NCBI RefSeq assembly: GCF_001411555.2 | Contig: NC_049904.1 | Coordinates: forward strand, 27,231,370 to 27,295,369 | Length of the DNA stretch: 64,000 bases | Source: Juglans regia | Lineage: Eukaryota > Streptophyta > Magnoliopsida > Fagales > Juglandaceae | Direction of reading: 5' to 3' | Part shown: piece by piece, positions 54,235-64,000 of the stretch | Layout: every line of letters begins with the position of its first letter | How positions within the stretch are numbered: position 1 is the first letter of the stretch | Notes under the pieces: generated by a model | What the model was told of the DNA's origin: nothing | The model's database searches: none | What the model saw: only the letters and a program-made list of their open reading frames with translations | Program-made: the position numbers and the translations under genes

Positions 54235-55226
54235 GATTATTGTTGTTATTTTTTCCGCTTACAGGCGGTGATGAAATCGACGCGTCATCAGCTAGAACAA
54301 GAGTTATTGCTTGAAGAGATAACAAGGTTGGAACAATTGCCATCATACAGCCTTCTTTCCCAATAGTGTTACAGTTCTCAGATTTAACATAATGGCATTT
54401 AACGGCAACATTCGAGACACTTGTTCTTGTGACGGCAAGATTTATCGCATCGTTGGAGACACTCGTTTTTATGTATATGGTATATTGTATATGGTATATT
54501 GCTTCTCGTTTCAAATATTGCTTGATTTCACCACAGCATGTTACCATTTGATTTCGCAAAGGGTAGGTTTCCAGAGTTTGTAAGGCTGAGAAGTACAAAA
54601 AATTATTTCAAGCAGGAAGTTTAAATGCTGAATGTATATTTCTCCACAGTTGACTTCCCTAAAACATTTTTGCAATTTCAGAACGTTTGGGCACCAATGT
54701 GGGATTTGTTTTGAATAAATGGCGGTCTCTTAGTGCCTTCTTGGGCACCAAAATGCAAAGAAACCTCATTTTACATGTATTGTTTTTGGGCACCTAAATT
54801 ATGGTTAGGATGTTCTCAGCCAGTGTATGAAATTCGAGTCCTCTGTTCTCTTTTTGAGAAATATGTACTATTCTCAGTGAGATTGTCTTGTAAATCGTCA
54901 TCTGCAATGGTAAATGAATGAGAATTTAAGTGGCTTGTTGGAAAGCTCCAGATGACACATTGGTGCCATCCGTACAGCATGTCCACATTTCTCCCAAGTC
55001 TTGTTATCATCCAATGGGTTAAATCAATCCATCCATCCATCCGTGCAAACCCACATCCAACTTTATATAATAAATATCGTTACATTAAATGATAAGCAGC
55101 AAGTCTAATGTTCTAAGGAAATAGGTATGACCCAGCCAGGTCAAAACTTCATAACTAGCTTCTCAAAATAGTCTAACAACAAATGAAAATAGGACGATGG
55201 GCATCAAGCAACTTAATCAAGCATTT
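54235..55226. other. Non-coding stretch
   Basis: A short (CATC)n repeat lies at 55,026-55,041. Possible 3' UTR of a minus-strand gene at 54,900-55,226. No other feature. Confidence 0.4.
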
Positions 55227-55337
55227 ACTCATAGATCCAAGGGTGTAGGCTACTCCCCCAGTTAGCAGGGCCTTCGGGGAACCAAAGAGCAATTTCTTTG
55301 CACTTCCAACCCAATAACTTTCGTAAATAACATTCCT
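55227..55337 (-). CDS. Possible last exon of an unrecognised minus-strand gene
   Basis: A clear acceptor (TTTGTTTGCAG on the minus strand) is followed by 36 codons in one open frame: a start [19 protein letters not shown] and an end SLHPWIYE, then TAA. The composition is protein-like and rich in aromatic residues. I do not recognise the family. Whether it belongs with the Mpv17 exon 0.9 kb upstream is unknown; the known Mpv17 C-terminus does not look like this. Confidence 0.4.
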
Positions 55338-56263
55338 GCAAACAACGTAGCTTCAACATCAGATATTTAGAAATCCCCTAGTATCATTATCAATTATTAG
55401 CATAGAATCGGTCATTTTTCACTTTCCATTTCTTTGCGGCATATTGGTTTTTTCATGGTTGAAAACAATTCATCCGAAGATACTAAAAAGAAATAGGAAA
55501 CTAGGCATAGAGTGTTGTGACCAAAAAGTGAAAACAGAGGCTCTTCAACTCATAATCTGTGTTTCTAAATAATTGTGACTAGTAGATAACTCATCCAAAA
55601 CAGTACTTGCTACCTCATTTCTTTAGGCTAACAACCACAGTTGAAAAAATCTGTTGACACCAGAGCCAAACCAAGTGGATAATAAACATTAATAACAGCA
55701 CCAGAAATAATCTTTCACCCAGTTGTCACAACATTCTTACCCTCCCAAGCCATATTGAAAGATGAAGGAATTCCATTTTCTACAGATGAAAATTCCCAAC
55801 CCAACCAAGAAAAGAAAATTGCATGATAGATTAAGCTTATACATTTTTAGATCATTCAGCCAATAAATTCTCTATTATTTTTTAAAACTCTCATCAACCA
55901 AACACTAGATATATATAGACAACATCAACACTTTACATAACAAATGAAAACCCAGAAAGCCACTTCAGATTTATCGAAAAAGAGCAAAATCACTGGCTTG
56001 ATGAAACAGGAAAAAAAACTTTCATTTCCTTCCCTGCAAATCCCCCAACAACCATAACATAGAAATCCCTCTTACTGTTACTTTCATCCAGGACGTGGCA
56101 TCCTAGACTCATTTTAGGCAGTTACGAAAGCTAAACTGAAAGTTTTCTATCCTAACTTCTAGTTGGATAATTAGGAAGATATGAGTACAGAAAGTCATTA
56201 ATCTTTAAAACACCTCACAAAGAAATACCAGATATCTATAGTTTTGTTTGGTTGAAAGTGTAC
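55338..56263. other. Non-coding stretch between orphan exons
   Basis: No exon with family resemblance found on the minus strand, although further Mpv17 exons would be expected here. Confidence 0.5.
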
Positions 56264-56351
56264 CTGACAGATTAAATCTCCAATTAAAGTTAAAAGTGCA
56301 GATGTTAGAGCTTTTGTTGACACAGGATACTTTGCAAGAAGAGCCAAATAC
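56264..56351 (-). pseudogene. Orphan exon of an Mpv17/PMP22-family membrane protein
   Basis: 88 bp on the minus strand between a good acceptor (TTACAG) and donor (CAG|GTACAC). It encodes YLALLAKYPVSTKALTSALL then LIGDLICQ, which matches the first conserved block of Mpv17/PMP22 proteins (peroxisome, mitochondrion or chloroplast membrane channels). The first coding base completes a split codon, as in the family. Exons encoding the rest of the protein were not found on either side, so this is probably a gene relic. Confidence 0.7.
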
Positions 56352-56965
56352 CTGTAACGTGAAGTTCATCTTGGAATTAATGAATGTGGACCATACTGGA
56401 AATCCCAAGTATAAAGGATAAGGCACCGAATGATCAGCACAAAACTCTACTTAGATTTTACTCTGTATGAAAACTAGAAAACAAACCTGACGAGAAAAAT
56501 CAATAGGAGCATTCAATAAAATTACTTGTCTAAAAAATATGTAAACTTATCGCACCATATAATGTGAACATCTTGTTAAAAGTAGTCTGCCAATACTAGT
56601 TCATTAAGTATCGTATATTTGCCACCACTTCATCTCAATTCATTGGCCACCTCCTAAGGAATTTCTCTTTTTCTTCTGCCAAAAAAAAAAAAAGACTCAT
56701 TTGCAGGTGACAAGTGAATTGAGGATCTTCAACTTTCATTCTAAACTATTACCTTGGCGAGGGAAGGGGAAGAGAAAAAACCAGGGAAGTTTGAAATGGA
56801 AACAGAGGGAGAGGAAGAGAGAAAATCAAGCGGGCTGTGAGTAGTAAAAAAATTAAATAAATAAAAAATTTGAGGTTCTTTTGAGTTGGATAAAGTGTTG
56901 GATATTTCATGCAACCAGTTAGGTTCACACTCGATTGATGAACATGGTATCTGTGTTCATCGCCT
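56352..56965. other. Non-coding stretch
   Basis: A-run at 56,682-56,694; purine-rich at 56,760-56,840. No gene recognised. Confidence 0.5.
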
Positions 56966-57181
56966 TTGTGTCATACAGAAGAAATTGATTGGGTTCGTGA
57001 TGAAATGGTGACTGGTGATGTCAACCTGGCAAATTATTGGGAAGCTTTTGTAATATTTAGAGGCTTGAGCTTGACACAGTTAGATATTGTGGGGAATGCA
57101 GTCGCTGATGAAAAATTAAAGTCATTTTTGGTCAAGATTGTGCCTACGCTGAAGTGGTTAGATGGTGGAGAATTGCATTAA
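56966..57181 (+). pseudogene. Leucine-rich-repeat-like exon fragment
   Basis: A 71-codon frame whose second half, from an AG at about 57,062, reads LSLTQLDIVGNAVADEKLKS then FLVKIVPTLKWLDG. This has the L-x-x-L-x-x-x-G-N pattern of a leucine-rich repeat and its cap, resembling the LRR part of plant AIR9-like proteins. The first half is not recognised. No neighbouring exons found. Confidence 0.45.
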
Positions 57182-57540
57182 ACTTGTTGGAGAACCATTT
57201 ACTTTGGGATACGAATTAATACAATCCATTAAACTTGTTGGAGAACCATTTACTTTGGTATACTGATCCCGAACATGGGACATATTTTTTCCAGTTATGT
57301 TAGCTTGTACACTGCCATTAGTAAACAATGCTTGCTTGCATCATACAAGGAAAACAAACATTGAGAGATAGGAAATGTTTCTGAAAATAAAAGCATAAAA
57401 AAAAAAATGATGTCCATTAACTTACCACAAAATGTGCCTCAATAATAGCAATGCGCACGCACAAGAGCAGTTACGAACCCTAATTTTCTGGAAAAGCATA
57501 CCCATCTCAGAAAACACAAAAATCACATCTCGATGTACAC
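57182..57540. other. Non-coding stretch with a short direct repeat
   Basis: AAACTTGTTGGAGAACCATT occurs at 57,180 and again at 57,231 (51-bp period). Confidence 0.8.
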
Positions 57541-58100
57541 ATGAAGAACATAGCATGTACGGATGGGAAAATGGTACTACAATATTTACCTAGCAAACCA
57601 TTTGGCGAAACAGAGCACTCAGTCCCGTCGCTGGTTTGGTCCGTTCAATCAACTCGCGGGGAGTGGTGGCACTGGGCAGACGTACGAGCGTCGCGATTTG
57701 GCCCTGAACAGAGAGACGCAGTCGTGAGCTGGCACTGGCAAGAGGAAGCTGATGGACGTGGGTTCGTGGCGAGGAAGGAGGGTTCGCATGATTCAAATCT
57801 TGTTTGCTCCGTTCAACGAGCTCGAGGGACAGTGGAGGCGCTGGGCAGACGGAGGAGCGCCGCTCGGTGGCACTGACGAGAGACGGCGTCGCCGGGAGGT
57901 GCTGGGTTGTGGAAGCAGACGTGGGTTGCGAAGGAGCAGGGTGCTTCGCGGGGGAATGAAAATACATTCAGATTTTCAAATTGGCACGTTTTGATTTTAA
58001 ATTTCAAAAAAAAAAAAAAAAAAAGAAAAAAGGAGAAAGCATCCACGTAGTGAGTGCATTATGTGCACCCACTACAGTGGATTCTATATAGAAGGACTCA
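57541..58100 (-). mobile_element. GC-rich insert with an A/T-run and shared terminal motif
   Basis: Open on both strands because it is GC-rich, but no protein family is seen. It holds an imperfect internal duplication: on the minus strand, CGTCTGCCCAG then TTGAACGGA.CAAAC occurs twice, about 190 bp apart. An A-run (58,007-58,024) and the 44-bp motif at 58,034-58,078, shared with 24,647-24,690, mark its right edge. Confidence 0.45.
58034..58078. repeat. 44-bp motif shared with 24,647-24,690
   Basis: See 24,647. About three quarters of positions agree, including GTGCA and TGTGCAC in the same spacing. Confidence 0.6.
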
Positions 58101-60109
58101 TTGAGAAAACCTCCCACTCCCCCGCGTTCGTGGCTTTTCTTCACGTTTGCCCAGCACCCCGCCATCTCCAATTTGTGGACTCTCTTCCGTAGACTCTAGT
58201 CCTTTTTTTTTTCCTCCCTTTTTGATCTTCCGAAATGGGCTTAAAGCTAGAAACAGAGCTTAAATCCTCCAAGAATCACAAAATACATCGGAGGAGGAAA
58301 TGCCAGATGAAAGTTGGGGTTTTTGGGTTTTTTGGGGCCTTTCTAATGATTGCATCCATAAAACTAGGATCCAATCCAAGACTAGCAAGATTGGGATTTT
58401 CATTGGCAGCATCAGGGGATGAGACGACAATTTTCTTTCTAGACGAAAGCTTGCTCACGGAGATGAAGGCAGAGGTTGCGGACGAAAGCTTGCTCATGAA
58501 AGCTTGCTTGGGTATCTCTGTTGCCGACGAGAGCTTGGGCAAGAGAGGCTTTTGCTGAGAAAGCTTGGGCGACTCAGAAGACGAGAAAGGAACACGATGA
58601 GATCGGTGATTACAAGAGAGGAGCTACACGATGAGAGGAAGGCCAGCGTTGAATTCGTGCACGCCGAGATGAAGCATGAGCAGCGAAGGAGATGACAAGG
58701 GGAGGAGAGGAGGTGTCGGGTTCAAAGAGAAGATCGAGTCTTGGGGCTGCTTGGCTTCACAGAGAAGAGGGGATGAGAGGAAGTGTCGGGCGAATTGTTT
58801 GAGTTTGGGGCAGAGTCGGTTCATTTTTCAGTGAACCCGTCACATAGGATGTGGGGGTGTGAAATTAGTAAGCCGGCTGATGAGAAAAGTTTTCATAAAC
58901 TCTCTTTTCTTCATCTTCAACCTCTCTTTTTTCTACGAGTGTTAGAGATAAATTATTATAGTAGTACATATTTTCTATTTATTATATGGTTACTTCTAAT
59001 TCTCTATTTCTTTTTTTAAAATTTGAGAGATGTATAATCTATATGATGCCACATTATATATATAAAATAATTACTCTCAACAATAACTTTTATCTAAATT
59101 TATTCTTTTTCTAAACACAAATCGCTATAATATTATTAGCATTGGATTGGTCCAAGACCTTTTAGAGCTCGTTAATGTTATTTGGTAAATTTTATCTAAT
59201 TTAACATTTTTTTAATCTTTTGTCTATATTCAAAATCTCATTCATTATTTATCTAAATTTTATATAATAATAAAATATTATTTATTTTTGACTTTTTTGT
59301 TATTTTTTTAGAAATTTTTCTTTCATATGTTGCATATCAACTAGTTATATTTTTAATCAAATAAAAAATCTATTTTATTTTAATTATCATACTATACTAT
59401 GCATACTTTTTGATGATTTCATAATTAATAATTTAATAACATAACCGTAATATCATTCATTTTAATTAAATTATTATTATTTATTTATATTTTTAAATTA
59501 AACTAATCACAAAGTTTGAACACATGTCTTATCCCATTTGGATTGGAGGAGATATGGAGAAAAATAAAAGAATTTGTAGATGTCTAATCAATTTTGTGTG
59601 AGGAATGAGAAAAATAACATAACTGTTAACGAAGAGAGAAAATAAACTTAAAAAGTGAATATCCTAGTTACTGTTCATATACATATAGGTTGAGCTATTG
59701 TAGCTAAAAGCTTAGATAGCTATTGGATACAATACATATGATTTGTGGGTTTAATTAGCCAAAACTTGACATCTTTGGATAATTTGGTACTCCAATACCA
59801 ATGCTCTTAGATGTTCGTACCAATATGGTGTCGTGTTGCTGATTATATCCCCCCATAATATTATCATTTTCCAAATAAATATTTTTAGTTTTGAACAAAA
59901 TTATATGAAAGGAAAGTTTATTGTTCCCCTTGTCTATAAGAATATATATAAGACTGAAAATTTGGTGAAAAATATTTGGATTTTATGTTATAGTAAAGAA
60001 AAGTTTTTGACATTTATAACAATTACAAATAGCTTCAATTATAATATCAATTAATACCTTTTAGACATAAATTAATTGTATAATTTTGTATCGTTAAAAA
60101 TAATATCGA
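58101..60109. other. Non-coding DNA
   Basis: 58,235-58,558 is an open frame with three GACGA.AGCTTG repeats and no recognised domain; I do not call it a gene. 58,880-60,109 is AT-rich with nothing recognised. Confidence 0.45.
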
Positions 60110-60700
60110 GATTTGTTAACGCCGTGTTTCATATGCCTAGATAAGGTCTTAGCAACTAGAGTTGAGGTCTTTACATGCAAATACAAGGGAAAAAATGGGC
60201 TCGGTGTGGTCCTAAAAACCTCTAATACTTAAGTTAGTCTCTTCGTATGTATAGTAATGGCTGGAGCATCCCCGAAAATCAGAGAGTTTTTTGTACTCAG
60301 GATGTAGCTTTTATATGAAGCTCAAAGGGAACATTATGTCCTTCGTGTCAAGGTCAAGCCGTCCCGCCCGCATCTATTCTGATTGGGGCATTCAATGTGA
60401 CGTGGTGTTATGAGACATAGCTTTTAATGCAGTGTAGCTCCTAAGGTAGTGCATTTAATGTTGCTTAGTTTCCAGGGTGTGTCTTACTGGTGGGTGAACG
60501 ACGCGATCACTTCTACTCCCCTCCCCCGGCCTGAGAATGGTGGGTTGCCCACGTCTCCCGTTTGCCTGCTGACACAAGTCCTTTAACACTAAATGTAATA
60601 GGGGATGTTAGAGTTGGCACGTTCCACCTGTCCCCCGTAGACTTGTTTCTCATACTGAACACTTTTTTAATCTGATACAACTTAAATGGTTGGAGCCTTC
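60110..60700. mobile_element. LTR-like GC-richer block
   Basis: GC content well above both flanks, with a TATA-like CTTTTATATGAAG at 60,309 and short GC-rich words of the kind seen in gypsy LTRs. Ends and target duplication were not found, so this is only a likely fragment. Confidence 0.35.
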
Positions 60701-61199
60701 GGACAGGGTGTTGGAGGGGAATGCTTGGTCGAGATGGGCCTCACCACCCGGCCCAAGCCCAACTAACATGGGCTGTTTCAATTCTAATAATAGGTTTGAA
60801 GTATGAATTGCAACAAAATAACATGATGAGAGAGGTAGGACATTTTGGAATTTATCTCTTTGCATGTGCTTTGAGATGTGCCAAATCTCAAAGTCTTGAG
60901 CTTTAATAGAACGGAGTGGCTTGATGAAAATGTCTTTATATATATAATTATTCTGAAATTTTTAATTATAGTGTTGAGTAGGGAATACATATTTATACAA
61001 TATGATTGTATGTTTCTTTGTTTTTATAATGATTTGATGGAGATTGGGGCTACAAATTTAATTTCATATGAAAATATAAATTAGGGGAAGTGACAAAATA
61101 CACAATCAATTCACAAGAAATATAAAGACATCAAAATCAAAATAAAAGAAATTTAAGAAAACTTATATTTTATTAAAATTGAGGATATTTATATGAATT
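60701..61199. other. AT-rich non-coding stretch
   Basis: Nothing recognised. Confidence 0.55.
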
Positions 61200-62076
61200 C
61201 GAATTATAATAGCTTCGGGGAGAGAGATTGGGAGGTAGAACAAGACAAGCAAAGTGCGAATATTAAATGAGTGGACTGATTGCTATCAAACCCCTGTAGT
61301 CACAAGAAAGAAAGGGTACGGTGTAGAGAGAGAGAGAGATTCCAAACCCAAAATCCTTACCCCTGCCGCTCCGTCTCTTATAGCAGCAGGTGATCGATCT
61401 CTTTGGCTCTTCCTCGATTTGATCGGTCCTCTTTCTCTCTCTACGAAACATATAATTTTCTCTCTCTTTGTTCTTTTGACAGTAATGGCAGTGCATCAGT
61501 GGCAGTGCAATAAAAGAGTGGAGAGTTCTCATTGGGAAGGTAAAGCCCTGCACCTGTGCCTCAATACATTTACATGAGCCAGCGCTCCTCCTTATAACTT
61601 CTCTCCTCGTCTCTCTGCCTACTCCGCGTGCGCTCTGTGCACACATATGAATCCCTCTCTCTCACTCCACTTTCATAGAAGCTCTTGCATAGAGTTTCTG
61701 TGTTTGTGTTTAGAGAGAGAGAGAGAAAGAGAGTGTTAATGCTGTCTCCGAGAAGAAAGATAGAACACCCATTTTCCAAAGGAAATCTGAGCAGCCTTTG
61801 CCAGACCAGCCCAGGAGTGCAAAACCACCACTACTACTACTTTAATACCTAACCACACTATCACTATTTAGGATTTCCTGCAAAAAGCATGAAAGTTGAA
61901 GCATAAAACCCGGGAGAGGCCTGGAGAAACGACCTTCTTTAGAGCTAAAAGATTGCATGAGAGAGAGAGAGAGAGACAGCCGGGGGGGAAAGGAGGGGAG
62001 GTGTTTGTGTTACATATAGCAAAGCCAAGTGAACTAGGTTTAGGATAAGACAGTGTGGGGGAAAAAGATAGAGATT
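61200..62076 (+). promoter_or_regulatory. 5' region of the KNOX gene with GA repeats
   Basis: CT- and GA-rich, with (GA)n runs at 61,325-61,339, 61,711-61,731 and 61,960-61,975. BASIC PENTACYSTEINE proteins are known to bind such GA runs and to control KNOX genes. The long pyrimidine- and purine-rich leader right before ATG 62,077 is typical of these genes. Confidence 0.55.
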
Positions 62077-63087
62077 ATGGATAGTGGTTCTAATGGAACT
62101 TCTTGTATGATGTCTTTCGGAGAGAACAGTTATGGTTTATGTCCAGTGATGATGATGCCTCTAATGTCTTCTCATCAAAGCCACCACCACCATAATCCTA
62201 ATGCAGACGCTAACAGTTTAATCCCTTTACCTCCCACCAACAATCACGACCAGAATCGAAACCGCAATACTGATAACAGCTCCGCCTTCTTTCTTCATGA
62301 CCAGACCAATAATAGCAACACTGGCTGTTATTTCATGGAGAGCAACACCAACATGAACAACCACGAGAGCAGCAGTTCTGCTGAGAAGGTTAAGATCATG
62401 GCTCATCCTCACTACCAACGACTCTTGGCTGCCTATGTCAATTGTCAAAAGGTAAAAAGAACTCAAATTTTAACTCGAATTTCCGTGATTAACACCCATC
62501 AACCCAAAACAACAACGCTCTCCCGACCTTTAGCTAGAGCTTTGCTCCCATGTCTTTCTCTTCTTTGTAGAAAGCAGACAAATCCATGTAACCCAGTACC
62601 CAGAAATGATTGATAATCGTTTTTAATTTGCATGTGTCTTTGCCAAAGTTGGATCTGAAAACTATAATCTATATACACAACATTGAAGCTCTTTTGTTTT
62701 CTTTTCCCACCATGTTTTAGACTCCCCAGGAGAAAGAAAAAGTGAAGTCAAAACCCTTTCAAACAAAATAATAAGAGTCTTTTAGTTTTGCCTTTTTTAC
62801 CTGGCTCCCAACATATTTCCTCGTGAGGTGTTGAACAAAACAGGTCGGGGCACCGCCTGAAGTGGTGGCAAGACTGGAAGAAACGTGTGCTTCAGCGGCG
62901 ACAATGGGCCACCCAGGCACGGGTTCCATCGGTGAAGATCCGGCGCTGGATCAGTTCATGGAAGCCTACTGTGAGATGCTGACCAAGTACGAGCAAGAAC
63001 TTTCTAAACCCTACAAGGAAGCCGTGCTTTTTCTCCAAAGGATCGAGTGCCAATTCAAAGCCCTCGCTGTTTCTTCTTCAGATTCGG
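62077..63087 (+). CDS. STM: Class I KNOX homeobox protein, SHOOT MERISTEMLESS type (5' two exons)
   Basis: Exon 1 62,077-62,451 (125 codons) and exon 2 62,844-63,087; GT-AG borders; 206 codons plus one base, then the gene leaves the window. The start MDSGSNGTSC and the following LCPVMMMPLM run match STM proteins. After a His/Asn/Ser-rich stretch comes KNOX1 (HPHYQRLLAAYVNCQK, residues 110-125, continuing VGAPPEVVARLEE). KNOX2 begins at D157 (DPALDQFMEAYCEMLTKYEQ, then KEAVLFLQRIECQFKAL). The ELK and TALE homeodomain must lie beyond the window. STM keeps shoot meristem cells undifferentiated, acting in the nucleus with BELL partners through these KNOX domains. The ATG at 62,077 was chosen over an upstream GTG because it gives the family N-terminus. 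Confidence 0.93.
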
Positions 63088-63429
63088 GTGACTACCTTGA
63101 TCTCTCCTTGTTAATTAATCTACACATCTAGCCAGCCATCTTAGAGAATTTCTTAATATTAATACCTTTTCATTTCTTGGATTTTCCATATGTTACCAAC
63201 CTGCAGCCATGCATGTATTTGTTCGAAAGAACATACGGATTCAGTTTAGCGTTGGCTATTTGCTATATGGAACAGATGCTGTTTCGCAAAGTGGCTACTT
63301 TTATTTTTCCCCTTTTGAAGCTCTTCTTTTCAGTGCCTGTTTCTTCTTTTATATTTTTTAGTTCGCATCTGCATATTTGGATTTTGGACAGTTTTAGATA
63401 ATAGCTAGGGTACCAGAGGGGTTATATGG
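63088..63429 (+). other. Intron 2 of the STM-type gene, first part
   Basis: Begins GTGACT. T-rich, nothing else recognised. Confidence 0.6.
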
Positions 63430-64000
63430 ACCGAGTGGTACATGTTGTGCAAAAAGACACACCAACGAGGACAAACTAAACTAAAAGCAAGCACGATGAA
63501 GCACATGACACACAATATACGTGGTTTGATAAATTGCCTTTGTCTACTGAACCGTAGAAATATTATTAACTAGAGGAGATTACAATCACTTAATCTCAAC
63601 TCACACTCTTTAGGACTGTTTGCTCTCTCACATAATATGCACTCACTTGACAATTATTCTCTCTCAAAATATGCCGAAAGTTGTACAAAACAAGTCAAAT
63701 ATAACATATTATAGCAAACGGCTATGGAAACCCTAATCTAGCAAAGATTATGTTTTTTGCTCGAGCGGTGTTGAGAGCGTGCATCGAGCGAACAACCAAT
63801 CAACATTGGCTCGAGTGGGACTTGAATGAATACTAGGGTTTGTGTCTCGCTCGAGCCCATTGTCGCGCGAGACTTGAGCAAACTCACGGGTTGAGTTTTG
63901 CTCGAGCCCATTGTCGAGCGCATCTTGAGCGAACTCACTGGTTGAGTTCTGCTCGAGCGCATGTTGAGCAAACTCTCCGTTTCTTAATTTTCAGCTCCAA
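63430..64000 (-). mobile_element. Retroelement-like insertion in intron 2 (cut by window edge)
   Basis: Contains ACGTGGTTTGATAAATTGCC and CTACTGAACCGTAG, words I know from plant LTR retrotransposons in a form like ACGTGGTTCGGTAAATTGCC. It is followed by a CTCGAG-rich tandem array. Neither end is certain, and the right part lies outside the window; strand is a guess. Confidence 0.4.
63799..63990. repeat. 51-bp tandem array of CTCGAG-rich units
   Basis: Units start at 63,850, 63,901 and 63,952 (exactly 51 bp apart), each CTCGAGC.CAT.GT.GCG then TTGAGC.AACTC then GGTTGAGTT. An older degenerate unit precedes them. It uses the same words as the array at 11,267-11,455. Confidence 0.85.

Noticed and set aside
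57541..57994. Long overlapping frames on both strands
   Set aside because: High GC keeps all frames open; no recognisable domain, internal duplication instead.
58235..58558. 107-codon plus-strand frame
   Set aside because: Contains three short DNA repeats (ADESL-type) and no known domain; intergenic context.
61254..61646. Frames on both strands upstream of STM
   Set aside because: They lie in the CT/GA-rich leader of the KNOX gene and resemble no protein.
1..64000. tRNA, rRNA, snoRNA or organelle DNA insertions
   Set aside because: Looked for B-box GGTTCRANTCC words, rRNA-like and plastid-like gene sequence by eye; nothing convincing. A tRNAscan or Rfam run could still find something.

Overview
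The window is nuclear DNA of a woody dicot. Genes are split by GT-AG introns, intergenic DNA is AT-rich, and retrotransposons, hAT and PIF/Harbinger transposons and many short MITEs are nested in one another. A MITE of about 200 bp whose ends read GTTTGG...CCAAAC occurs 13 times; I associate this family with Fagales of the walnut/hickory type, from memory and with low certainty. Only two host genes look intact here.

Layout. 1-2,780: hAT and LINE remains, then a 314-bp broken copy of part of the next gene. 3,161-9,594 (+): complete 14-exon gene for an organelle-type AAA ATPase (606 aa), with a 339-bp solo LTR in intron 6. 10,058-13,910: decayed hAT transposon carrying a younger 576-bp hAT MITE and a 39-bp tandem array. 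14,325-22,690: an old tandem duplication whose second copy was split by a decayed Ty3/gypsy element (16,028-21,473, minus) and by a 1,078-bp hAT-type element. 22,691-24,730: remains of a GRF zinc-finger gene in a repeat. 25,898-33,240 (+): a UBX-domain gene (PUX4-like) with a frameshift, a nonsense codon and a lost stop; a PIF/Harbinger transposon lies in its first intron. 33,241-39,057: non-coding, with MITEs.

39,058-45,724 (+): Ty1/copia retrotransposon with 385-bp LTRs that differ at two positions and a perfect TAACT target duplication. It is the most interesting object here. Its leader holds six regular units (about 75 bp apart) of paired palindromes of the form AACGACAYGTCGTT. The first AUG of the predicted transcript lies in the LTR and is followed at once by a strong splice donor; an acceptor 1.6 kb downstream joins it in phase to gag. 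The inferred intron holds both the primer-binding site and the whole palindrome array, so these would be present only in unspliced, genomic RNA.

45,725-60,700: a graveyard of MITEs, a LINE RNase H fragment, LTR-like pieces, a perfect 57-bp-arm hairpin, a RING-CH pseudogene, and orphan exons including one Mpv17/PMP22 exon. 61,200-64,000 (+): 5' region and first two exons of a class I KNOX gene of the SHOOT MERISTEMLESS type. It runs off the window, and a repeat-rich insertion fills its second intron.

The host genes do not form an operon-like unit. The AAA ATPase and the PUX4-like gene may be an old neighbour pair: I recall At4g04180 and At4g04210 lying close together in Arabidopsis, which needs a check. 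All exon borders were read by eye from splice consensus, phase and family resemblance.
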